From: an uncultured Acetatifactor sp.
GTDB taxonomy: Bacteria; Bacillota; Clostridia; Lachnospirales; Lachnospiraceae
Assembly (NCBI GenBank): GCA_910578215.1
Contig: CAJTPH010000026.1
Location: 220-61,493, forward strand
Direction: 5' to 3'
DNA length: 61,274 bases
Part shown: piece by piece, positions 20,096-26,850 of the stretch
Numbering within the stretch: the first letter of the stretch is position 1
Layout: each line of letters opens with the position of its first letter
The notes under the pieces: generated by a model
What the model was told of the DNA's origin: nothing
The model's database searches: none
Seen by the model: only the letters and a program-made list of their open reading frames with translations
Made by a program: the position numbers and the translations under genes

Positions 20096-20557
20096 ATGGA
20101 CATAAGAGAACTCGAAACATTTTATGAAGCTTCTTTGCGTCCGGTTTTTGGCGAGCAGTTCCGTATCATACATGAGCGCAATGACGTTGTTCACATTATT
20201 TTGGATGGGGAGAAGGAGGATTTCTTTTTCACTCTTTATGGGATAGGTCATGTGCATTTGTATTGGTGCAATGAATGCTTTATATTTGACCAGCAGCGAA
20301 ATAATCTGGTATCTTCTGATACCTTTGGGGAAATTGTGTTTGAAGGCAAGCTTGACGTGCAAAAGCTTCCGCAAATAATTGTGGACCTGGTCCTGCAGTT
20401 GCGAGACAGTTCTTTTTTAAGCAAAAAAGAGCGAGTAAAAGGGGAAATTCCGTCAGGATATGACAATATAAAGGATTATATTATCCAAGCAGGGACAGAT
20501 AATCCGCAGAAAAACTCATATGAATTAGCCAATATTCTAATTGAATTTATTTGTTAG
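20096..20557 (+). CDS. Hypothetical protein
   Basis: Unrecognised soluble protein of 153 residues. ATG 20096 follows GGAGATATG. It begins with a predicted helix (DIRELETFYEAS), continues with alternating beta strands (DVVHIILDGE, FFFTLYGIGHVHLYW) and ends helical (SYELANILIEFIC). A TATAAT at 20046-20051 may be its own promoter. Like the orphan before lysA it is AT-richer than its neighbours and has the size and charge of an immunity or antitoxin-type protein, but no partner is visible. Confidence 0.7.
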   Translation: MDIRELETFYEASLRPVFGEQFRIIHERNDVVHIILDGEKEDFFFTLYGIGHVHLYWCNECFIFDQQRNNLVSSDTFGEIVFEGKLDVQKLPQIIVDLVLQLRDSSFLSKKERVKGEIPSGYDNIKDYIIQAGTDNPQKNSYELANILIEFIC

Positions 20558-20733
20558 CTTGGAAAATTTCCTTTGACGGATGTCCGGTGCGTACAGTTGT
20601 TCCGTCAGGGTATGCCGACGGAAGATATATGCATAGCATGTATCGATACGAAAGGCAAAAGGGATTAAAGAACCGAATTTTATATAAAACCCGGTAGCGG
20701 ATTGCGGAACCGGAAGTTGGAAGGAAGGATAAA

Positions 20734-21768
20734 ATGCGATATCCTGAATTTTTGCCACAGGGCGGGACCATCGGCTTTATTGCGCCGTCCTTTGGCTGCG
20801 CCACAGAGCCGTATAAGACGGCATTTGAAAATGCACAATACAAGCTGCAGGAGATGGGGTACCGGCTGGCGCTGGGCCCCAATTGCTATGCGGATAAGGG
20901 CATCGGAATCAGCAACACTCCCGGGGAGTGCGGGCGGGAGGTCATGGGAATGTTTTTGTCCGGCAAGGCGGACTGTGTGATTTCCTGCGGCGGAGGGGAG
21001 TTGATGTGTGAGATTCTCCCCTATGTGGATTTTGAAAGGCTTGCCGCGGCAAAGCCTACATGGTTTATGGGCTACTCGGACAACACCAATCTGACCTTTC
21101 TGCTCCCCACGCTGGCGGATACTGTCGCTGTGTACGGTCCCTGCGCGGGGGCTTTTGGCATGGAGCCCTGGCACGAATCCCTGAGAGACGCCTTTGGCAT
21201 TTTAACAGGGCGTCAGCTTACGGTAAAGGGCTATGAGGCTTGGGAGAAGGAGTCCCTGAAGGGTCCCGAAAACCCTCTTGCCTCCTATAATTTGACGGAA
21301 AAAAGGGTGATCCGCAGCTATCTGGGAAGGCGTCCGGTATCCGCCAGGCAGCGCTTCCGGGGGCGGCTCTTGGGCGGCTGCATGGACTGTCTTGTGAATC
21401 TTTGCGGCACACGCTTTGACAAGACGGGTGAATTTGCGGAGCGCTATAAGGAGGACGGTATCATTTGGTTTTTCGAGAGCTGTGAGCTGAATGTTTTTGC
21501 CATCCGCAGGGCAATGTGGCAGATGGAGCAGGCGGGATGGTTCCGGCATGTGAAGGGCTTCTTGATCGGCAGACCCCAAAACGGAGAGCCTTTGATGGGG
21601 CTGGACAGATACGAGGCAGTGCTGGAGACGGCGGGCAGGCTGAATGTGCCGGTGGTTATGGATGTGGATTTGGGACATCTGCCGCCTATGATGCCTCTGG
21701 TGACAGGGAGTATGGCGGATGTGACCGTACAGGAGAACGATATTGCCATAGCCATGGATTTTCGGTAA
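20734..21768 (+). CDS. S66-family peptidase (LD-carboxypeptidase / MccF-like)
   Basis: Serine peptidase of the LdcA/MccF clan, 344 residues. LdcA members cut the L,D bond of murein tetrapeptides; MccF members cleave acyl-sulfamoyl adenylates of microcin C. The nucleophile Ser115 sits in the elbow FMGYSDNTN. The Glu of the triad is probably in IIWFFESCE and the His in VDLGHLPPMMP. The extra loop between strands and the FFES pattern are more like the MccF subgroup, so a role in recycling or detoxifying a peptide conjugate is as likely as wall turnover. ATG 20734 follows GGAAGGATAAA. Confidence 0.85.
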   Translation: MRYPEFLPQGGTIGFIAPSFGCATEPYKTAFENAQYKLQEMGYRLALGPNCYADKGIGISNTPGECGREVMGMFLSGKADCVISCGGGELMCEILPYVDFERLAAAKPTWFMGYSDNTNLTFLLPTLADTVAVYGPCAGAFGMEPWHESLRDAFGILTGRQLTVKGYEAWEKESLKGPENPLASYNLTEKRVIRSYLGRRPVSARQRFRGRLLGGCMDCLVNLCGTRFDKTGEFAERYKEDGIIWFFESCELNVFAIRRAMWQMEQAGWFRHVKGFLIGRPQNGEPLMGLDRYEAVLETAGRLNVPVVMDVDLGHLPPMMPLVTGSMADVTVQENDIAIAMDFR

Positions 21769-21841
21769 CAGGACGGAAGCATTTTTCATAGCCGGCTTGT
21801 TGGTTTTGATAATATAAATTTTTTAGCTTTGGAATTATGAT

Positions 21842-21858
21842 ATTCCGCAGAGCGGAAT
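21842..21858 (+). promoter_or_regulatory. Small perfect hairpin before a ribosome binding site
   Basis: ATTCCGC-AGA-GCGGAAT, a 7-bp stem with a 3-base loop, ends 3 bases before the GGAGG of the next gene. It may affect translation or stabilise the message. It lacks a T-run, so it is not a terminator. Confidence 0.45.
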
Positions 21859-21871
21859 CACGGAGGCAAAT

Positions 21872-22315
21872 GTGAAAAAGAGCAAAAAAATTTTTAAGGT
21901 GATTGCCATTATTGTGGTTTCATTATTGGCTTTGATTACCGTCTTTACCGTTTGGTGGAGCTTTCCGGTAAGCTTTTTAAACAGAGTGGAACCGCAGGAT
22001 ATCGCCTATATTGAGGTGCGGGACGGATACAGCGGAAAGACGTTTGTAATCAGGGACGCAGAGGATATCGCCTATATTGTAGACAATATTAAGGGGCGCC
22101 ACCTGTACAGGGACGGCATTTCGCTGGGCTATGTGGGGACCTGGTTTACCTTAAATTTTTATAACGGAAAGGAAAAGTGTGTGGAGGAGCTGACGGTCAA
22201 TTTTTACAATACGCTCCGCAAGGACCCTTTCTTCTATCAGGACCCGGACGAGGGGCTGTGCATAGATTATCTCTGCGATCTGGAGGTGGAGCTTGCGGGA
22301 AGCTGGGATGAGTGA
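21872..22315 (+). CDS. Small membrane-anchored protein of unknown function
   Basis: 147 residues. A positively charged N-terminus (KKSKKIFK) is followed by one transmembrane helix at about 9-31, then an outer domain of about 110 residues. There are near-duplicate strands DIAYIEVRDGYSG and EDIAYIVDNIKG. GTG 21872 is the start, 5 bases after a strong CGGAGG. I do not recognise the family. It stands alone: the next gene is a tRNA. It may be an extracytoplasmic sensor or inhibitor. Confidence 0.7.
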   Translation: MKKSKKIFKVIAIIVVSLLALITVFTVWWSFPVSFLNRVEPQDIAYIEVRDGYSGKTFVIRDAEDIAYIVDNIKGRHLYRDGISLGYVGTWFTLNFYNGKEKCVEELTVNFYNTLRKDPFFYQDPDEGLCIDYLCDLEVELAGSWDE

Positions 22316-22530
22316 GTACATCCGCTCAGGCAGATCAGGGCGTTCATGGTAAGAAGGAACAGGCGGGGAAAAGCCGGGCAGATTCATAGATGCTGCAAGG
22401 CTGGAAGACAGAAGGGCATTTGAACAGATGATACAGCTCTATGAGAGAATGTAACTTATTTTAATATCTCTCAGGATACTTAAAAGGGGCTTTGAAGGGT
22501 AAAAATGCAGGGTAAAAATATAAAAAAAGC

Positions 22531-22559
22531 TTGAAATTATAAAATATTTGTGCTAAGAT
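22531..22559 (+). promoter_or_regulatory. Promoter of tRNA-Leu
   Basis: TTGAAA (22531-22536), 17 bases, TAAGAT (22554-22559), ending 18 bases before the tRNA. Confidence 0.65.
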
Positions 22560-22577
22560 AAGTTTATATTTTTGGAA

Positions 22578-22660
22578 GCCGGCGTGTCGGAATGGCAGAC
22601 GAGGCAGACTCAAAATCTGTTGTGGGCAACCACGTGCGGGTTCAAGTCCCGCTGCCGGCA
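22578..22660 (+). tRNA. tRNA-Leu(CAA)
   Basis: Class II tRNA of 83 bases. The acceptor stem is GCCGGCG with TGCCGGC (G-T at the last pair), the anticodon loop CTCAAAA gives anticodon CAA, there is a long variable arm (about 13 bases), and the T arm is GCGGG-TTCAAGT-CCCGC with discriminator A. CCA is not encoded. It reads UUG codons. The anticodon plus long variable arm make the assignment firm. Confidence 0.96.
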
Positions 22661-22670
22661 GTACAAGAGG

Positions 22671-22712
22671 GCGCTAACCTTGATGCAATGGTATCATGGT
22701 TGGCGCTTGTTT
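22671..22712 (+). terminator. Probable terminator of tRNA-Leu
   Basis: GCGCTAACC (22671-22679) pairs with GGTTGGCGC (22698-22706) with one G-T pair, followed by TTGTTTGTGT. The T-run is interrupted, so termination may be partial. Confidence 0.6.
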
Positions 22713-22839
22713 GTGTATGAGGAAGGGTAAAAAGCGTACACATCCATTGTAAATACGGGAATGGTCTCCGGACATGGAGACAAAACAAATTGCTCCAGGC
22801 GGCTGGAGTGAACAAAGGGTAGTAAGGAGGAGCAGAATA

Positions 22840-23610
22840 ATGGGTACTGTACCGGCTTTAAGCATTGCCGCGATGGCGGTGAGTCTGGCAGTCTGTGTGG
22901 GGCTGCCGGTGGGTTTGTGCATTTTCATGAAAAAGGTGGGGAAGGCAAGCCTTAAGAGCTTCTTTCTGGGATGCGGCACCTTTGTGCTGTTCGCGTTGGT
23001 GCTGGAGCAGATTCTGCACATTCTTGTACAGGCGGTGTCGGGGACGTTTTTTTCCCGGAATTTGATAGCCTATGCGATCTATGGAGGCCTTGCCGCCGGT
23101 CTTTTCGAGGAGACGGGGCGGTATGTTGCCATGAAATTTTTTATGAAAGAGCAGCTTAACAAGCAGGAAGCCATTATGTACGGAGCCGGCCATGGCGGAA
23201 TCGAGGCGGTTCTTTTAGGAGGTATGGCAGGCCTGTCCAACCTGCTCACATCCGTTATGATAAACTCCGGCAGCTTGGAGAAGCTGCTTCCCGCCGGGGA
23301 CGCGGATATTCAGGCGGTGCTTTCTCAGCTGACGGAGCTTCCCTCATGGCAGTTCCTGCTTGCCGGCATGGAGAGATGCTCGGCAGTAGTGCTGCATATT
23401 GTATTGTCCTATCTGGTCTATCTAGGAGTTAAGAATAAAAAAATACAATTTTATTTTCTCGCCGTAGGCATTCATTTTGCTGTGGATGCAGGGGTGGTCT
23501 ATGCTGCGAGGTATGTTCCGGTTCTGGCTCTGGAGCTGGGGCTGATGGCAGTAGTGCTGGCGATGGCGGCAGTGGTCTATGTGTGCTATAGCCGGGAAAA
23601 GGAAAAGTAG
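22840..23610 (+). CDS. YhfC-family putative intramembrane glutamic protease
   Basis: Polytopic membrane protein of 256 residues with about seven helices, of the YhfC family related to CAAX-type (Abi/PrsW-like) intramembrane proteases. The candidate catalytic residues are in FEETGRYVAMK (paired Glu plus Arg), GAGHGGIEAVL (His and Glu in a helix) and HFAVDAG near the end. ATG 22840 is 9 bases after AAGGAGG; the frame is open further back without support. PrsW relatives shed anti-sigma factors, but the substrate here is unknown; an anti-sigma-like protein is encoded at 26510. Confidence 0.8.
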   Translation: MGTVPALSIAAMAVSLAVCVGLPVGLCIFMKKVGKASLKSFFLGCGTFVLFALVLEQILHILVQAVSGTFFSRNLIAYAIYGGLAAGLFEETGRYVAMKFFMKEQLNKQEAIMYGAGHGGIEAVLLGGMAGLSNLLTSVMINSGSLEKLLPAGDADIQAVLSQLTELPSWQFLLAGMERCSAVVLHIVLSYLVYLGVKNKKIQFYFLAVGIHFAVDAGVVYAARYVPVLALELGLMAVVLAMAAVVYVCYSREKEK

Positions 23611-23694
23611 TTCAGGCGGCGGCGACACCGAAATCCCAGGCGTGGGGAAAGCGCCGGAGAAGCCGGGAATTGCGGAGACAGGGTGGTGAAATTT

Positions 23695-23943
23695 ATGTCA
23701 GAGGTGGAAATGCTGATATCGGGTTTTTTTATGAAGGACGGCAGGAAGATGATGCGGGTGTCCTTTACACGGGGAAAGGATTTTGCGGAGGGGCTTCTGC
23801 CGGACGGGCTGATTGATAGGTCCGAAGGCTTTTCCGGGGAGGAGCTTGAAAAGCTTGAAAAGTTCTTAAGGGCAAACAGACAGGAAATTATGGAACAGGG
23901 AAAGGAAATCAACCCGATCAGGAGCTGGCTGCAGGATAAATAA
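23695..23943 (+). CDS. Small hypothetical protein
   Basis: 82 residues, soluble, no cysteines, with a beta-rich first half (ISGFFMKDGRKMMRVSFTRG) and a helical second half (GEELEKLEKFLRANRQEIME). ATG 23695 is chosen; GTGs at 23683 and 23686 are alternatives. It follows the YhfC-like gene by 84 bases in the same direction and may be co-transcribed. I do not recognise it. Confidence 0.65.
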   Translation: MSEVEMLISGFFMKDGRKMMRVSFTRGKDFAEGLLPDGLIDRSEGFSGEELEKLEKFLRANRQEIMEQGKEINPIRSWLQDK

Positions 23944-23954
23944 GAAAAACGGGC

Positions 23955-23983
23955 TTGACTTCGACGCTTTAAACTGCTAAAAT
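23955..23983 (+). promoter_or_regulatory. SigA-type promoter before the HMGL-like gene
   Basis: TTGACT (23955-23960), 17 bases, TAAAAT (23978-23983). Transcription would start near 23990, which argues against the ATG at 23989 as start of the following gene. Confidence 0.7.
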
Positions 23984-24072
23984 AACCTATGATTTATACA
24001 GGGAAAAGCCCGGTTTTTGGAAAAGCTATGTCTGTGCCGGTATCAGGCGCGGCAGGAATGGAGATGTTTGTT

Positions 24073-25044
24073 ATGAAAGAGATATCCAGTTTGATAGCAT
24101 ACCGCCCCGATGTTAAGGTGGTCGACGCCACACTTCGCGACGGAGGGCTGGTAAACGATTTTTATTTTACGGACGAGTTTGTAAGGGCCTTGTATCTGGC
24201 GAACCTTCGCGCCGGTGTGGATTATATGGAATTCGGCTATAAGGCGTCCAGGGAGATGTTCGACGTAAATAAGTTCGGCAAGTGGAAATTCAGCAGCGAC
24301 AGCGATATCAGAGCTATCGTGGGAGAGAATGCCACCGATTTGAAGATTGCGGTTATGGCGGATGTGGGAAGGTGCGACAAGTCGGATATCATAAATCGTG
24401 AGGACAGCCCTATTGATCTGATCCGGGTTGCAACCTATCTGAATACCATTCCCGGAGCGGTGGACATGATCGAGGATGCGGCGGGAAAGGGCTATGAGGT
24501 AAGCTGTAATATTATGGCGATCTCAAATTCCCGGGAGGGTGATCTGAAGGCGGCGCTTGACATTCTGGGGCAGTCTCCGGTAGACGTCTTTTACATTGTG
24601 GACAGCTACGGCGCCATGTATCCGGAGCAGATTGCGCGTCTTGCGGACCTTTATCTGGAGGCTGCGGCAAAGTACGGAAAGAAGGTGGGCATCCATGCCC
24701 ACAATAACCAGCAGCTTGCCTTTGCAAATACCATTGAGGCGGTGGGCGACGGAGTGGACTGGCTGGACGCCACCTATGCCAGCATGGGAAGGGGCGCGGG
24801 CAACTGCGCCATGGAGCTGCTGCTGGGGTTCCTTCGCAATCCCAAATATAACGTTTATCACGCAATTCAGTTTGTGGACAAATATATGAATAGGCTGAAG
24901 GAGGACGGCGTGAGGTGGGGCTATGACCTGCAGTATCTGATGACGGGGCTTTTAAACCAGCACCCGAGGGCGGCGATTGAGTTTACCAGGGATCAGAGAA
25001 CGGATTACACGGAATTTTATAAGGAGATCGTGGCGCAGGATTAA
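24073..25044 (+). CDS. HMGL-like TIM-barrel aldolase
   Basis: 323-residue member of the DRE-TIM metallolyase group (HMG-CoA lyase, isopropylmalate/homocitrate synthase, 4-hydroxy-2-oxovalerate aldolase). The opening VVDATLRDGGLVNDF carries the conserved Arg-Asp, and IHAHNNQQLAFANT carries the metal His pair. It ends soon after the barrel with no acyl-CoA regulatory domain, so it resembles the lone aldolase branch rather than LeuA. ATG 24073 has GGAGA 8 bases upstream; earlier ATGs at 24028 and 24058 are possible. Substrate is not predictable; the nearby metY offers no direct link. Confidence 0.82.
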   Translation: MKEISSLIAYRPDVKVVDATLRDGGLVNDFYFTDEFVRALYLANLRAGVDYMEFGYKASREMFDVNKFGKWKFSSDSDIRAIVGENATDLKIAVMADVGRCDKSDIINREDSPIDLIRVATYLNTIPGAVDMIEDAAGKGYEVSCNIMAISNSREGDLKAALDILGQSPVDVFYIVDSYGAMYPEQIARLADLYLEAAAKYGKKVGIHAHNNQQLAFANTIEAVGDGVDWLDATYASMGRGAGNCAMELLLGFLRNPKYNVYHAIQFVDKYMNRLKEDGVRWGYDLQYLMTGLLNQHPRAAIEFTRDQRTDYTEFYKEIVAQD

Positions 25045-25074
25045 AGGCCGGAGATTTTATATGGCGGGCAGATA

Positions 25075-25110
25075 AAAGGGCAAGGCAGCGATGTCTTGCC
25101 CTTGCTTTAC
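25075..25110 (+). terminator. Probable intrinsic terminator
   Basis: AAAGGGCAAG (25076-25085) pairs with CTTGCCCTT (25095-25103), followed by a weak T-rich tail GCTTTACT. It lies between the aldolase and the metY promoter. Confidence 0.6.
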
Positions 25111-25131
25111 TCATGCCGCGAGATTTTATGG

Positions 25132-25160
25132 TTGAATTTCCCGGTCCAAATGTGTATACT
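25132..25160 (+). promoter_or_regulatory. SigA-type promoter of metY
   Basis: TTGAAT (25132-25137), 17 bases, TATACT (25155-25160). I looked for and did not find a SAM riboswitch or a T-box in the short leader to 25215. Confidence 0.7.
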
Positions 25161-25214
25161 GGAAAGTGAGTTAATATGTTTATAAAACCACGGAAAGGCG
25201 GAGGTAATAAAGAG

Positions 25215-26489
25215 ATGAACATTGACAGCATTTGCGTACAGGGCGGTTACACGCCGGGGAACGGGGAACCCCGTCAGATTCCCATAGTACAGAGTACTAC
25301 CTTCAAATATAACTCCAGCGAGGATATGGGAAAGCTGTTTGATTTGGAGGCGGCAGGGTATTTTTATACCAGGCTGCAGAATCCCACTAACGATTACGTG
25401 GCGGCCAAGATCGCGCAGCTTGAGGGAGGTACGGCGGCAATGCTGACAAGCAGCGGGCAGGCGGCAAATTTTTACGCGCTGTTCAATATCTGCAGCTGTG
25501 GGGATCATATTGTGTCATCCAGCACCATTTACGGAGGTACGTTTAACCTGATTGCCGTAACCATGAAAAAGATGGGGATCGATGTGACCTTCGTAAGCCC
25601 CGATGCCTCCGAGGAGGAGCTGAACGCGGCGTTCAGGGACAATACCAAAGCAATGTTCGGGGAGACCATAGCCAATCCCGCGCTGACCGTGCTGGATATA
25701 GAAAAATTTGCAAGGTGCGCCCATGCCCACGGGGTGCCGCTGATTGTGGACAACACCTTTGCGACTCCCGTCAACTGCAGGCCTTTTGAGTGGGGCGCGG
25801 ATATTGTCACCCATTCCACCACAAAATATATGGACGGGCACGGCGCGGCGGTGGGCGGCGCAATCGTGGACAGCGGCAAATTTGACTGGATGGCCCACGC
25901 GGAGAAATTTCCCGGGCTGTGTACTCCCGACGAGAGCTACCACGGCATAACCTATGCGGAAAAGTTCGGCAGGGAGGGCGCCTTTATCACAAAGTGCACC
26001 GCGCAGCTTATGAGGGACTTTGGTTCCATACAGAGCCCGCAGAATGCGTTTATTGTGAATCTGGGGCTTGAGAGCCTTCATTTGCGTATGAAGCGCCATT
26101 GCGAGAACGGTCTTGCCGTGGCAGAGTATCTGTCCGGGCACAAGGCGGTTGCCTATGTGAAATATTGCAGTCTGCCCGGCGATAAGTATTATCCCCTGGC
26201 ACAGAAGTATCTGCCCGGCGGCAGCTGCGGCGTCGTTTCCTTTGGCTTAAAGGGCGGCAGGGAGGCGGCGAACACCTTTATGAGGAACCTGAAAATTGCC
26301 GCCATTGAGACGCATGTTGCGGATGCTAGGACCTGCTGCCTCAATCCGGCGTCCAGCACGCATCGCCAGCTCACGGACGAACAGCTGGCAGAGGCGGGAG
26401 TTCCCGCGGAGCTGATCCGCATAAGCTGCGGAATTGAGGATACGGCTGATCTGATTGCGGATATAGGGCAGGCTTTGGAGAAGTGCTGA
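25215..26489 (+). CDS. metY: O-acetylhomoserine sulfhydrylase (Cys/Met metabolism PLP enzyme)
   Basis: PLP-dependent enzyme joining O-acetylhomoserine with sulfide (or methanethiol) to give homocysteine (or methionine). Features are YTRLQNPTND for PLP phosphate contact, D179 in LIVDNTFATP for the pyridine nitrogen and Schiff-base K204 in HSTTKYMDGHG. Length of 424 residues and the long insert around 225-275 fit the O-acetylhomoserine branch rather than MetB. ATG 25215 is preceded by GGCGGAGGTAATAAAGAG; upstream in-frame ATG 25176 is less likely. Confidence 0.94.
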   Translation: MNIDSICVQGGYTPGNGEPRQIPIVQSTTFKYNSSEDMGKLFDLEAAGYFYTRLQNPTNDYVAAKIAQLEGGTAAMLTSSGQAANFYALFNICSCGDHIVSSSTIYGGTFNLIAVTMKKMGIDVTFVSPDASEEELNAAFRDNTKAMFGETIANPALTVLDIEKFARCAHAHGVPLIVDNTFATPVNCRPFEWGADIVTHSTTKYMDGHGAAVGGAIVDSGKFDWMAHAEKFPGLCTPDESYHGITYAEKFGREGAFITKCTAQLMRDFGSIQSPQNAFIVNLGLESLHLRMKRHCENGLAVAEYLSGHKAVAYVKYCSLPGDKYYPLAQKYLPGGSCGVVSFGLKGGREAANTFMRNLKIAAIETHVADARTCCLNPASSTHRQLTDEQLAEAGVPAELIRISCGIEDTADLIADIGQALEKC

Positions 26490-26509
26490 AGCGGGCAAAG
26501 GGTATAAAT

Positions 26510-26830
26510 ATGGGCTGCAAAGAGTTTGAGAAACGGATTCCCGATTTTATTAACCGGAGGCTGGATTATTCTGCCTTGAAGCGGTTCAGCGAGCACATGG
26601 AACGGTGTGAGAACTGTAAGGAGGAGCTTGTGATCCAGTTTCTGGTGACGGAGGGCATACAGCGTCTTGAGGACGGCAATGCCTTCGACCTGCAGTCGGA
26701 GCTGGAACAGCGCCTGGAGGAAGCGCGGCGTAAGATCCGCTTTCACGGCAGAATTCTGCACTTTGGGATTGCGCTGGAAATTCTGGCGGCGGTTATGCTG
26801 ATAGGAATCGGGATCTGGATATTGCTTTAA
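26510..26830 (+). CDS. Zinc-finger anti-sigma-like membrane protein
   Basis: 106 residues. The N-terminal zf-HC2 motif C3...H29-x3-C33-x2-C36 (HMERCENC) is typical of zinc-containing anti-sigma factors. A charged linker and one C-terminal transmembrane helix (about 82-104) follow. ATG 26510 follows AAAGGG; it starts 20 bases after metY and ends 20 bases before polA, so it is probably in one transcript with them. No ECF sigma gene adjoins it, which is unusual; the partner may be elsewhere, or the domain may have another role. Confidence 0.8.
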   Translation: MGCKEFEKRIPDFINRRLDYSALKRFSEHMERCENCKEELVIQFLVTEGIQRLEDGNAFDLQSELEQRLEEARRKIRFHGRILHFGIALEILAAVMLIGIGIWILL

Positions 26831-26850
26831 TAGCGCGAAGGGGTAAAGTT

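Noticed and set aside
22316..22530. Possible gene remnant ending RRAFEQMIQLYERM before tRNA-Leu
   Set aside because: The frame is open for only about 33 codons with no start or ribosome site; too little to call a pseudogene.
23989..24072. Earlier start of the HMGL-like aldolase at ATG 23989
   Set aside because: It would coincide with the predicted transcription start of the promoter at 23955-23983, and the extra residues are not family-like.
25161..25214. SAM riboswitch or T-box before metY
   Set aside because: The leader is only about 50 bases and shows no such motif.
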